From positions 4,196,001-4,260,000 of the forward strand of contig JAXDDX010000002.1 in the NCBI GenBank assembly GCA_034670405.1: a stretch of DNA of 64,000 bases, in the 5' to 3' direction. The stretch is from Hoplostethus atlanticus (lineage: Eukaryota; Chordata; Actinopteri; Trachichthyiformes; Trachichthyidae). The notes beneath the pieces were generated by a model. That model ran no database searches. It worked only from the letters and a program-made list of their open reading frames with translations, and was not told the DNA's origin. The position numbers and the translations under genes were made by a program. The stretch's first letter is position 1; each line of letters begins with the position of its first letter. This document shows positions 37,397-53,916 of this stretch, one piece after another.

Positions 37397-40300
37397 TATG
37401 TGCACATTAATTTGTTTGACAGGATGATTCACCAAGTCATATATACATTGCAGGTAAATTTACAGTATGTGTGTATGAAATGTGTTTCTTCTCTGATCTC
37501 TCCCTCTCCCAGAGCTCTACCTGGGCCATGAAGATCGGAAGAAGCTCCATGAGTTTGAGGAGAGATGTGTAGAGGCGTACTTCCACGAGAAGAGTGAAGG
37601 CCTCCAAAGCAATCAGATCAACAGGATCAGAGCCACAGCTGAGAGGTTGATATTAAGATTGTGTAAACCGAATGATTTCTAATTCTTGTAAAATGTGTAA
37701 AACTAATCCTCAAATCCTCTTCAAGTAGAAATGTGTCTAACACACCACTACTGGGTCAAATGTTACATTCTTGTGTCCCACTAGAGTGGAGGAGATGTAC
37801 ATGATGGTGGGGGAGGTCTCAGAGAGGGTCCACTTCATCCAGGACAGTCTGTCAGTGTTGGACGGTCAGCTGGGTCAGCTCCAGGACCTGTCAGCCCTGG
37901 CTGTGGACACCCTCACCCTGCTGTCTGCCTCTAACAACCTACATCAGGAGGAGGCGCGTCTGGCCCAGTGTCGACCTATCACAGCGTCCCGCCATGTCCT
38001 CCCTCACAGCTGGACCCTCCCATACAGAGGTGGAGGAAGTGGTGATGTCATCAGCATGCGGCGAGTGTCGGCCAAGCCGTGTAGAAGTACGTCGCCTTCA
38101 TTGTTGAGGGGGTATACTATGGTGGCGAGCAGACTGGCATCACAGGAGTGTCATGTGGGAGCCAGGGGGAGCAGGGGGAGAAGACAAGGACACACTGAGG
38201 AAAAGGAAGCAGGAGAGGAGGAGGTACTGTGTTCAAAATATATCTTATTGATTATGTTCTGATAATACTGTCATTAGACGATCGTATGTATTGTAGGAAT
38301 TTAATAAATTATGAGGAATAACAATACAGTAAATAGAATAGGCAGTACTTCAATAACAAGTAGAAGGGGCAGCAGGGTGGCATAGTGGTTTAGAGAGACC
38401 GCCCCTCAACTGGACAATCCAGATTCAAACTGCCTGCCAAAGTGTCCTTGAGCAAGACACTGAATCGTTCTGTAGCTGACCCTGACCTCTGACCTCGCTG
38501 GAGGGGCAAGCAGTATGAATACAGTATCACAGCTTTATAGTACATAATAGTATTGGCCTCTCAGCACTATTATGATGAAACTGCCATGTTATAACTATTA
38601 ATATGTAATGACTTTTGGAGTTTCAGTACATTTTATTCAATACGTTGGTATAGTATATTTAGTATTTTTTATTCAGTAAGTGCTCTTTCCTTTACTCAGG
38701 AGGCTCCATCTGCTGCTGCACACCAACCCAGTGAGATGTGGCAGGGAGCTAAGCGGTTTGCACCCCAGGGTTCCCTCCCTCACCTTTACGGAGGGGGAGG
38801 TAGTATCAGTGGTTTCAGGGACCAGACAACCTGCGAGTCCTGTGGGGCATCCCGCTCTGGCTCTCCCCCTGTCCCCTGGTCTGGTGATGGAGGTTTGGAG
38901 GCCCACCATCATAAACTCCGGACCTGTGACCTGTACCCCAGTCAGGAGGAGACGTCTATGGAAGAAGAAAAGGAGGAGGGGGAAGAAGAAGAGGAAGAGC
39001 GGGAGGAGAAGAAGAAAGAGGAACAGCTGTCTAACATAAATGTAGCCAGAGCTTCTAGCCGTGCCGTCCTGCTGTCTGAACCCAGAGACATCGCTGAGGG
39101 TTTAATAAACCCCGCCTTCTTTCTGGATGATAACCAACCAAGCTCTCTGCCCACACACACCTGCCAATGGGGAAGAACCATGAAATCCCCTAGGAAGGCA
39201 TGCCTGTTGAGGGACCGTCCCTATGGCTACTCTAGGTCTCTGTCATCCAGTGTGGAGAATATGACTTTCTATGGCGCCCCCATCAGTCCACTGAGGGGTT
39301 CATTCCCTTTCCTTAACGGGCAAATGAACAATGAGAGTTTGCCTGCTGGGAGGGGCCTTAGGGAGGACACATCACTACAATGCAACGGGAGCAGAGGTAG
39401 TGCACAACTGTACTGGTTACATTTAGAGTCAGAAAACATACTTTTTTATTAGAAGTGATGGGTTGAAAAAATGAGAAAATGCAGTAGTTTCATAAATCTT
39501 CATCCATCTGCAAATTGTATGTTCATCTGTTTTTGAAGTCATTATTGTTCTCTTGCATTATTGCAGTGCAGTTTAAGAATTTAAGGGCAGTCGGCCTAGT
39601 GGAAGAGATTATTCAACTGTGCAGCTTTCCTTTCCTCTATGCCTCCTCTATTTGTCTCAAACATTTGAGTTAACTTTTTGTTTGTGCCAACATGACAAAT
39701 GATGAAATCTCAATAATGAAATGAGATAATTGCCAATGAAGCTCGCTTCATAGCTCCTGGCTGCACAGTGTGCACTGCTAGGTCATTCTGACTCTCCAAT
39801 TACCTGTTTCCAATTATGCAGCCACAGTTTTTAACATATCATCACAATTTTGTTTCTCTAGAGTGGTCAAAGTCCTCCGACTTCACTCAAGTCAGAGGGA
39901 GATGCCAGAACAGGAAGACAGTCAAGATACAAGAGGACAGCTCAGATACTGTAATGTGACACAAAATGTGTTCTCAACTGCATACTGTGGAAATTTGATG
40001 CAATCATTACAATGACATCTCAGTCTATGCTTTTCCACCCGAACCTCTTTCCACATCTTTTGTCCTATGGGAGATAGGTACGCATGCAGTCCCATTTGTC
40101 TGATGCCTACTTGAGGAGGCGCAGGAGGCTGAGAGGAGGAGAACCGGCTTGTTGGTCTGCTTCAGCCAGCCTCAGCCAGCTCAGTATGGATATAAAGCCC
40201 AATTTAAATTTAACATATGCTAGTAACTGTTTTGGAGGGGGGGGGGGGGGGCTATATGGTGTCAAGATTTAGCCTGTATCACCCAGCAGCTGTATGCATG

Positions 40301-43300
40301 GATCTTCCCATTGAGTCTCAGTGTACAGTAGCAGAAGGAGGAGAAAGATAAGGAAGTGGAGGTTGAGAAGATGAGAAAAGAATAGAGTGTGTTGGCTTGT
40401 TATATCCAGGCTCAGCTCATTATGTAATAATCCCAGTGTATAACACAGCAATAGTAGCCAAATAGAAAAGTGTTTAGGTCTATGCTTTTCCATTCCACAA
40501 TAATTGAATATTGTTAATATCAATATTGTTTCAGATTTTGAACCTATGGATTTGTTGCAGGAACAAGTGTTTTCCTATCAGGTAAGGCTGTGGTGGATAC
40601 TAGTGATATAAGTAAAGAAATATAATACATATTGAGTGTATAAATTGTCATTGAGGTTGGACTGCTTGTCTATGGCCTGCAGGACGTGTGGAGTCCTACT
40701 CAGTCAGCATGGAACAGCTGCGCCAGATCCATAAGCTGCAGGTCCTCGTAAGTTTGTCTGTCTGCCTTTCTTTTGGTGTAGCTGTCAAAGACGTAGACGA
40801 GTAGGGGAGTCAGTATACAAAATATATATATATTGCTTATATAATTTGCTGGTAGATATCTTCTTCCTTCTGTCTCTGTTGCAGCTTACAGAGTGGGATT
40901 GCCCCAGAAGGTATTTCAGAACACCTAGATCACTGTCCTCTGAAATTCTTAGTACAGTTCATTTGTTCATTAACTTGATATTTACTGTTTCTATTCTTTA
41001 ATTTCCCCTCATTGTGTTTATTATAGCCAAGAGCTCCTCATTCCAGTCCACTGACGATCTGTATCCTCAATATTCAGGTATTAAGACAGTATACAGAAAA
41101 CGAATGTTTTATTACATCAGTAGCATTCAACCTTTTTGGAGTTCAGCATCCCAAAAGCATTTTAGGTCTACCTGAAGTAAACAGCCATGAACATGCAACC
41201 ATGTTATGTTATATGTGTATTTATATTGGTATATTATATGGTAGTTTTGATTATGCTGTGTGCTGTGTTTGTGCTATGTGTGGTAACAGCTATGGAGAGA
41301 AACAATTTGATGAGACTGGCCCACACCATCCCCTTTACTCCTGTTTCCATTCTGGGTACGCTTTCTTTTTGGTGTCATCTTCTGCTCTCTTCATATGTAT
41401 TACCACCAGTCCATTTTTTACCATACCAAAAATATCAGCCCACAAATAAGTCTTTTATCTCTGTTGTCTTTGTCTTTGAATTTCTTTCCATCTCTTTCCA
41501 TGCACTTCACTCTACCTTTCCTCATTCTCTCCAGGAGGTGAAGAGGTGAGCATCTACTCTCTAGAAGAAGTATCCTCTGATGCCAACCCTGGTTCCAACT
41601 CCAGTGCAATCTCCTCCTGGTCATCACAAGGCCTGTCTGCCATGCTACAGCCCCTCTCCAGTGAAGAGGGCTCCTTGGATGGGGGTCTCTGCAGAGGCAG
41701 AAGGGTGCTATGCACCTGGGCAGAGCGGGAGGTGCTCAGGCCTGGTCTGGTATACGTGGTCAAAGCCTTCAGGCCTGAGGTGGTTCGTGCCTGGCAGAAG
41801 TACTTCCATGGTAGTACTGCATTGCAGCTTTGTCTAAGGGTAAGCATACCAAACATTTTGTTCTATTTTTTCTGCTATTGTATTGTGCACCTGAACTCTC
41901 ACATCTTAAGAAATGGCACTGGAAACCATTTTAAAGTTTGAAATGCTGTTTGTTTCTGTATTCACACACATACACACACACTCACACTTCTATTAACTAA
42001 TAGAAGATATTCAACCTCCATCTCTACAGGAGATCCAGCAGCAGAGAGCAGCCCAGAAGATGATGCAAGTATTCAATCAGGTCAAACCTGAAGACATACA
42101 GCACTATCCAAGGTGTGTTTGTGTGTGTACATGTGTTTTCTCCAGTATTTGTGTCTGTGTATGTATGCTAATATGCATCTTGTGTCTCTCCAAGGTTTCT
42201 GGATGTAGCTCTTGTCTTGTGGCATTCGAATGGCCAGTGGCTGACTATTGAGAGGAACATGTCTGGTGACTTCAGGAAGTACAACAACAACACAGGAGAG
42301 GAGATTGCCCCCTGCTGTTCGCTGGAGGAAACACTTCTGGCCTTCTCCCACTGGACCTATGAGTACTCCTGTAGAGAGCTTCTGGTGCTAGATATACAAG
42401 GTGGGTCCTTGTGTGTGTGTGTGTGTGTGTGTGGTGCAAGCCTGTGTCTGCATGCACATATGAGTGTGTGTGTGTATCTGTCTTTTCCTCTGTCCATTAT
42501 ATTATTTTTGTTCTGTTATTGACAGGAGTGGGTGAGGAGCTGACTGACCCATCAGTCATTATGGTAGAAGACCAAAGGTACAATAACCACTGACCTACCA
42601 TATCAAGGTTATGAGGGACATGGGGTTTTTGTAAACGTTCACTATGGATTTAGTGTAGAGCTCAGAACTTTGAAGGATACGTACTTGAGATGTATTGATA
42701 AAGGACAGATAAAACGTTTCTCAGCTATGATGCTTTTTCTAACCCTAATACAGTAGCAGCACTGGAAGTAGTGGTGAGATGCTGTTTGGTCCTGATAATC
42801 TGGGAGATGCCGCCATTAACGGCTTTCTGCTGAAACACACCTGCAATGCCTGCTGCCACAGACTGGGCCTAGCAGGTCAGAACACACAAACATACATATC
42901 CCTACAGGTAAACAGCAACAGATAATTTAGAAGAGATTACATGTATGTGTATTTGTATGTGTGTGTTTGAGAGAGATAGACAGAGAGAGAAAGAGAGTGA
43001 AAGTGTGTATTTGTATAGCACTTAATCGCAGTCACAGTTTCAAAGGGCACAACATCTACATTCTGAATCAATAAATTAAAATGACCTTCAACGAGAACAA
43101 GGAAGAACTCCCACAAAACCCCATGAAGACAAAAATGGAAGAAAGGGCCTATATCTTAGCAAACGTACCTTGAAGTCACATCTGGCATGAACTGAGAGCC
43201 AGTGTAGGGAGGTCAGGATTCTGGCAGCAGCATTTTGTATGAGCTGATGCTTTTTAATACTAGGGATTGGTCATTCGGTTTAACAGGTATATAGAGTTGA

Positions 43301-44415
43301 GTGTCATCAGCATAGCAATGAAAATGAATGCCAAATTTATGGATGATTTCACTAAGAAGTAGCATGTAGATTGACAATAGCAACTGGCTATTCTGAGGCT
43401 TGCGGTACACTAAAGTTCACTACACAATATTCTGAGGTCATATTGTTGTGGATGATGTAGTGGGTCCTTTTTAATAGATATGACCTAAACCATGAGAACG
43501 GCAAACCAAAAATGCCAATGTAGTTCTCAAGCCAATTTAAGAGTATGTTATGGTCGACCGTTTCAAAGGCTGTACTCAGGTCGAGCAGTAATAGCGTGCA
43601 TATGTTTGCATTGTTGAAATACATAAAGAATGTACACAGTATATTTGTCTTAATGACTTTGTGACGTGTACATTCCTGAGTATACATTTTTTTTGTCTGT
43701 ATGTGTGCATGTTTTTTCCCACACTTGTGTGTATGTGCATTTATTTGTATGTCACCTCTATGTCGTCACTCAGGAGGCCAATATTGGCTCCAAGATAAAT
43801 CCCAGACAACTTCAAATGAAGACAACACACACCAACAGCCAACTAATTAAGCCACGAGTGTTCGTTTATTTCTATGACAACAGTAGTGTTTGAGGCATGG
43901 GGGTGGGCCCTGCTTTGTGCGTTGTGCTGCACGGCCTTTGATTACGTATTAATCATGTCTTTGTGCTGGCGATGTGCTGCTGAGACATTAGCTTTGATTA
44001 GCTATTAATTAATGTCTCTGGGTAGACACGATACCGGCATCTAGAGGATAACCACTCGGAAAGAAACTGTGCTCAAAAACAAACAAGCCCAGCAAACAAA
44101 TACACAAACACAAACATTCAGACACACTTGTTTTGATATTTCAAAGGTGCTTTGTGTTTCCTCTTCCTCTTCTTGTGTCCTCTCCAAGATTTACTCAACA
44201 AATCAAACCAAATTATTCATGCCGGATGCATGGACTTCCTCCCAGGCCTGTCAGTATTCTCTTTCTTGTGGTAATGACTGTGTTGTTGGAGCGACATCTC
44301 TTACTGATGTTTCTGTTGTTCAGATTTAAGGAGGCGTCCGGACAGCCACAAGATCAGCAGGGAAGCAGAGCCAATGTCAGGGGAACAAGAAGAGGACGAT
44401 GAAACCAGGATGTGA
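25039..44415 (+). CDS. trpm6: TRPM6: Mg2+-permeable channel fused to an alpha-kinase
   Basis: Proposed 40 exons, phase-consistent, 1995 aa (human about 2022): 25039-25041, 26567-26646, 26884-26922, 27849-28038, 28414-28627, 29458-29582, 29725-29896, 29979-30153, 30345-30468, 30613-30685, 30835-30935, 31030-31164, 31818-31871, 32125-32265, 32841-32954, 33410-33681, 33863-34091, 34618-34773, 34885-35040, 35293-35421, 35863-36114, 36371-36545, 36768-36882, 37127-37323, 37513-37645, 37785-38223, 38700-39396, 39862-39950, 40090-40183, 40535-40581, 40683-40747, 40885-40910, 41027-41077, 41290-41355, 41535-41839, 42030-42112, 42195-42400, 42526-42577, 42754-42875, 44324-44415. Residues 1-750 form the TRPM homology region. 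Six membrane segments follow (about 855-1090) with pore GEVYAGEID near 1030, then a coiled coil (1185-1240), a variable linker with a Glu-rich run (about 1418-1440), and the kinase (1690-1995) with Lys in VYVVKAF, FGPDNLG loop, [17 protein letters not shown] and Zn ligands HTCNACC. TRPM6-like, not TRPM7-like, residues (NHAGPY type pore helix context, [13 protein letters not shown]). Exons 1, 29-32 are the least certain. Confidence 0.93.
25625..25687. repeat. (CT)n followed by (AC)n microsatellite, trpm6 intron 1
   Basis: About 24 perfect CT repeats run directly into a short AC run. Confidence 0.97.
25986..26024. repeat. Short tandem repeat TGTAAAGACA
   Basis: Three near-perfect 12-bp copies (GTAAAGACATGT) in trpm6 intron 1, interrupting an otherwise unremarkable intron. 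Confidence 0.8.
29133..29179. repeat. (AC)n microsatellite, trpm6 intron 5
   Basis: About 23 perfect AC repeats. Confidence 0.97.
38366..38512 (+). mobile_element. tRNA-derived SINE in trpm6 intron 26
   Basis: Begins GGGGCAGCAGGGTGGCATAG with an A-box-like TGGCATAGTGG, has a B-box-like GATTCAAACTG, and continues TCCTTGAGCAAGACACTGAA, a phrase common in fish SINEs. The copy is diverged and lacks a clear tail. Confidence 0.65.
40237..40251 (+). repeat. Poly(G) run, trpm6 intron 29
   Basis: Fifteen G in a row, on the coding strand, about 50 bases after the proposed exon 29 donor. Could form a quadruplex in the pre-mRNA and is a sequencing-error hotspot. Confidence 0.95.
43213..43690 (-). mobile_element. 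L2/CR1-like LINE reverse-transcriptase fragment, antisense in the last trpm6 intron
   Basis: Two minus-strand frames carry reverse-transcriptase blocks: [19 protein letters not shown] with the following WFRSYL (motif A region) and, after a frame change, [16 protein letters not shown] (motif C with YADD). This is the signature of the L2/CR1/Rex1 clade. The coding is broken by frameshift and stops and the endonuclease is missing, so this is a dead 5'-truncated copy. Confidence 0.8.
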
Positions 44416-44935
44416 CCTCTGACCCGGAAAGTAGAAAAAAATACACAGGCATAAATACACACGCCTGCACATGCACACACACATGCACACATATGTGTTC
44501 TTGCCAAACACTGTCTTGCAATCACCCTTTCCAGCCCATATCCTAGCCTTAACCTTTGCTGACTTCAGATCATCATCAACACCCAACCCGTAACTCTTGG
44601 CAACAACAGGGAAATGTCAGAACTCATCATGGTGGTAGTGTGTGGATGTGTTTTGTTGCATCGTAGACCAGAGGCCCTTATTTCTACCAAGGACGTTGAC
44701 TTCAATCACATTCTTATTCTATCAGTGTATCAATAGTGTCAAAGGAGCAGTATTTAAAAAGAAGGCTTTATATCGTTATATGTCATGTGTCATGAGACTT
44801 CAGAAGTCTTAATTATGATTATTTGTTTATAAATCTTTTCTTTTTTTGAGAAAATGCCAATGACTGTAATGTATACAACTTAAATTACCATTTCCATGTT
44901 TAGCTAAATTAAAGTCTGTTTAAACAAAAATCTAT
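44416..44935 (+). other. trpm6 3' UTR
   Basis: Follows the TGA at 44413-44415. An ATTAAA at 44908-44913 is the likely poly(A) signal. The end lies about 90 bp from the opposing rorb signal. Confidence 0.6.
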
Positions 44936-44994
44936 CAGTGTGTGTGTGTGAGAGCTTGAGACAGGAAAGGAGACACAAATGCACCCATAAAATG

Positions 44995-45224
44995 TCTTTT
45001 ATTTTTTTCTTCCCACAACAGAATTTCTACAAAAGCGATAAAATATAGAATTTAACAAAAATCACTTCAGACCTTTCACATTGTATTTACATCTCACAGG
45101 AGGAGACACTAAGGGCCTCGCATAGCTCTGAACTTCAACCCAGTCTGATCCACCAAATGTGGGTATTTGTGGCTCTGATAAATGCATATGCACAGACACA
45201 CACACACGCACACACACACACACA

Positions 45225-45273
<49 letters not shown>

Positions 45274-45806
45274 GTGAAAAGCCGTAGCCATTGCTACAAT
45301 AGAGCTCTGAGGATCCACAGTAGAGTCAGAGTTCAGAGTCCAGCAGAGTCCCTTTCTCACTAAATGAAAAAAGCATAAAATGTAAAAACGGTTTGTTTGT
45401 TAATGTATTCAAATACACATTTGCCTTGGAATTCCCCTTTTTTGATTGGTTCTCAAGTAAACTCACACAGTAAAGCATCTACGTCCCACTCTGCTAATCC
45501 TTCCTCTCCTCACTAGCTATGGCACTTTGAAAAGAAAAGTCTATTTTTTTTTTGTTTTTTGTTTTTTTGTTATTGTTTTGTTTTGTTAGTTGTGTGTAAA
45601 AGAGGTTCTGTAGCCCAAGTCCCTTTAGGCTTGGGGTACAGATTGCTACATTTTAGTTTATTTGCTCTTGCTGGGACGCAAAGACATTCTAAACAATAAA
45701 TTAACAATTTTCAACACTACTCCAATTGCACGCACGTGTAATGCATTAAGAAAGTTTACAAAGCATTGGTAGAGCAAAGAACCATCTCGCTCTCTCTTTC
45801 TCTGTT

Positions 45807-45838
<32 letters not shown>

Positions 45839-48800
45839 TCTCGCTCTCTCACACACACACATACACACACAGGCTTTCTCAGGAAAGGGAGAAGAAGGTT
45901 GGGTGTGGAGTGTATTTGACTAAGCGTATGAAATGCATTTCTAACCAAGTATATAAAAATGTCAGCGCACTTTGTGTGGTCACACCTCGTAGGATGATGA
46001 CCACTTACAATGTGTGTTCCATGATGTCGGTCTGTGTTGATGGAGTGTAAAAGGCGCATGATGTGTTCAGCCCCTCACACTGAACAGGCTACATAACATT
46101 CAGAATAGATTACCCTCCCCACATCGTTCCCTCCCGCTGCAGGCTAGGCGTCTCTGCTCCATTTCAATAAGGCCAGTTCACTGACTGGTTATGCCAACTC
46201 ACACATTCAAATTTTGAAAAAAACAAAAAAACAAAATAAATAAAATTCATTCACATTTCATATTGAACAACAATTTTTAAATTGGTTGCATATAAATAGG
46301 AGCCTTTTATTTAAAAATTCTTTTGACTTGTTAAAAAAAAAAAAAGAAATCGCTTTTGAATTGACTGAATTGAAGTGAAATTAGCCCTCACCCCAACACC
46401 CACCCTGCCAATAAGACCCCCCCTCCAAACCCACAATATCATGAGAAGAGAAAACACAAATAAGCCCCAAATGTTTCATTGCCATGAAACGTCATGCAAC
46501 TAGAACAGAACAACAATAGGCTAATAGTAATAGAAGAGTAGTAGTCATAATAAGAACAATAATAATAGTAAATAGTAATAAAATAAAAAATAATCTTACA
46601 ATGCAAACATGACAGTAGTAAATGCCTCCAGTTCTTATTGCTACAGTATCTTACTTACAGTGTTGCTTTGCCACTCACTCTTGCCAGCACATCCCCTCTC
46701 ACAACCCCATCCCACCCAATTGATTCACAGTCTAACAAGGGAAAATAAAAACATCACACACAGAAACTTCATATTCAGAGTTGGATGGAATTCACTGTCC
46801 CTGGTGTATTGGGTTGGTGCTTGATTCACAGCTTACTAGTGGACTTCCTCCATTGTCCCACAAGCAGCAAAATAGGCAGTAGACAATAGTGTACAGCAGT
46901 GACGACAGGACATCAATATATTTTTTTCTGGTATTTTTTTCTTGACAATGGTTGTTATACAGTATGGGCTCTATTTTGGACAGTGAATTCATTCCCCATA
47001 CACATGTACACACAGACACACACTTATCAAAGCCTTGTCTGGGTAGATTCCATTGCTGACATACGTTGGCAGCTTATGCAGTATTTATCTCCAAAAGTAA
47101 TGCTTTTATAATTACACAAAATATTAAAACCCTCTTTTAATGCAAAGTCAGAAAAAGAGTTGCTCCCTGAGAGATGCTGCAGTGCATCAAGCCTTAATGA
47201 GCAAGTGATTGTCTTAAAGAGCCACTGGCCTCTGGTCTGGGGTTAGGGTCAGGGGTCAGAAGGATCCTGGGCATCAGAGGAACCTGTGATGGAACTGACA
47301 AGTATATAGAGCAGGGCGCTAATAATTCATTGGGGTATTAGGCACCAACGCTGGTAATGTTGCCTGCAATGGTCCGATTATTCCCTAAAAGTTGTTGTGT
47401 ATGTTACCCTGTGATGCTCAATCTCCATGGTGTCTATACTGTTTTGTTCACCGCATGAAAGAGACTTAAATGTAAGAATGAGGAAGGAAATGGTTCAAGT
47501 GATACTGTTGCATACACTGAATGTACTGAAACTATTTGTTTCTGTAGCAAGTTAAAGATTTGGCCACTGTGCAATGAACGTGTGCATCCAAACCTGGTGG
47601 AGGTCTTCACACACTACATCAGAGTGCACAAATAGAGACTTAGTAATTTAAGTAGAAGTGAAACTGTAAGTGCCCTCTTCAGTATACGATCACACCAATT
47701 TAGTTGTACCTGTTAACATTCCAATAAATGCTATATCCATTTGGGGACATTGTTCAAGATCTCAAAACTATACATGATTGTTACATTTGTTACATGTACT
47801 TAGGTTACCAACTTTTGAAAAGTACCATATATTTTTTTGTGCTATTGATCATTGTGCAAGTAGGTGTCACTTTTTTCAAAATGTCAATATCTCCTTTTGA
47901 AAGTAAACTTGGGAGTTGGTCAAAGCTTATCATGCATCATTTTACAAAAGTAATGCATACAGAGCATCTAGTGGCTGAATGCAGAACTGCACAAAGTGAT
48001 CTAGTTCCTTCAAAAGGCCTCTAAAGCTTCAAGTTTAAGCCTGTGATTGTCCAGAATTTTCATATCCTAAACAGAAGCCTCCACCACAATAGGGACTCCC
48101 ACAGAAAGAAAGAGGAAAGGCCAATTACGAAAGAGAAAATCAATGTCCTTGGATGTAATTATGCCCAGTACAACCAATGTGATTCTACACAGTGGCCAAA
48201 TGTTCATCAACATAACATTTATTTAGAAAAACCAAAGAAAAAAAACATTGACAGTCTATGAGTGTCAATAAATATGGAATGACTAACAAAAATAAAATAA
48301 ATAAAACACATGAGGTGATTGTCTATCACAGCTTTCTATACAGATCATTATTATAATATTGCAACTTCAAATGGCATAAGGATCAATGGAGGCTAGTCTG
48401 CTTTTCTTCACATCTGGCCTTTGTGTGCTAAGTGTGTGATGTCCTAACCCCAGTTCACATTGTGTCACATTAACAGTGCTACAGAGCGTGTGGTGCATCG
48501 AATGCCATTCACTGAAATGATTAGTGGTAGAGAATCCAGTATAGTGCACTCTAGCTAAAAGGGTTACCCGGTGCTGAACAGCTGATAAAGGGAAGAGGAG
48601 GAAGGGAGAGGAACAAGATCAGAAAGGCAGTGTGAAAGTTATTGCTCCTTGGAGGGAAGGGTCCTTCATATTCACAGCCCGGAGTGACTGACATCCATGG
48701 ACTGGATTGTGCAAAAAGTGATGGGAGGGATGAGGCATACAGCACTCGTGTAGGTCTTTCTAGACCGGAAAGTTCTAAGCTAAATCCAATTTAACTTTGA

Positions 48801-50001
48801 TTTCATTGGTGGAAGTATGTTCCGGTAGCCTTATTTTGGTGGATTTTTCATCCACTTGGTAATTGTGGTATCGATCCAATTCTGTTTGCTCAAGGCCCTT
48901 AGACGTAAGGAATAAGGGAAGCAGGTGAGGGGAATTTTGGGAAAGAGGCGGGGTTTATTGTGAGGTCCTACTAGTATCTGATTGGTTGTTTCTGATTGAT
49001 TGTTCGAAAGCAGTCCAGCTTTTATGGACGGAATTATTGCAGCGACAAAAATGATTGATAGGATGGCAAATCTGCCCGATTCTGTTTCTTGCAAAATAGA
49101 ATATTTATGTATATATCTTCACCTCAAAAAGTAGTAGCCATTATTTTCTTTTTAAATCCTTCATATGCTCTCTTTACATTTCTATAAGTTCTCATCAGAA
49201 GGATGCAATACCCTCTTTACATATCAACAAAATCCAGACAAGGCTTTTATATATCAGCAAACCCGAATCGACTCCCGGTTTTACCCCAATATTCTTTTAC
49301 AAGTCTCATTTCAACTTTACAAATTCTGTACACATGAAACTATCAAATAAAATAAAAACACATAGACAAGGTATAGTCAGCCACAATTGGCTGCTGTATT
49401 TTTAAATTAGGACTAACTTATTTTAACAGAACAAGAAGTAATACTGGAATCCGCTCTGCACTAGAAGATTATCTACAATAGCTTCTCTAAATCCACACAA
49501 TTCCCTCCCCCATCCGGCTTCGTCAACGTCACAATTTCATCTTGTGAAAAATAAAATCAAACAAAGAAAAAAAGATTTTTTTTTCAAAGTTAAAACAAAT
49601 TAACTTACCCAGTTTCATTTAAAGATTGACAGCTTAAAATTGTTTCTAGATGTTTAAAGTCTGTACATTTCTGGTCAGTCAGTTCAGTTTAGGAGAGAGG
49701 AGAAAGCCCCACTTAGATTGTTGCAGGGCGCATTTCATTTATATATACATTCTTCAGACTGTATCGGTGAACAGGATGGGATAAGTGCTGGACATTCCTA
49801 GTTTTGTTGGCGGTAACTGTAAGTTTCTGGCGGGTGACTCCTCAATTCCCCTGGCCTCGTCTCGGGCTGGGTGAGCTCTGGAATATGTGTTTGCCACGAT
49901 GATGACACAGTCAACATGGGTGCTGTCATCTTGTCGGCAGTCTTCTTCTTATTCTGGTGGTCCTCCACTGATGCCAGTTGGTGCAGTGGGACCATAGGCA
50001 G
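44995..50001 (-). other. Probable long 3' UTR of rorb
   Basis: Five kilobases after the rorb stop contain no supported gene on either strand. A minus-strand AATAAA is at 44998-45003, and several other TTTATT words could be alternative sites. Mammalian RORB also has a very long 3' UTR. Contains CT/GT microsatellites (45229-45266, 45820-45842) and A/T-rich tracts (45541-45595, 46200-46340, 48230-48305). Extent is inference without transcript data. Confidence 0.45.
45229..45266. repeat. (CT)n microsatellite next to (CA)n
   Basis: About 18 CT repeats directly after a CA run at 45196-45226; within the presumed rorb 3' UTR. Confidence 0.95.
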
Positions 50002-53916
<3,915 letters not shown>

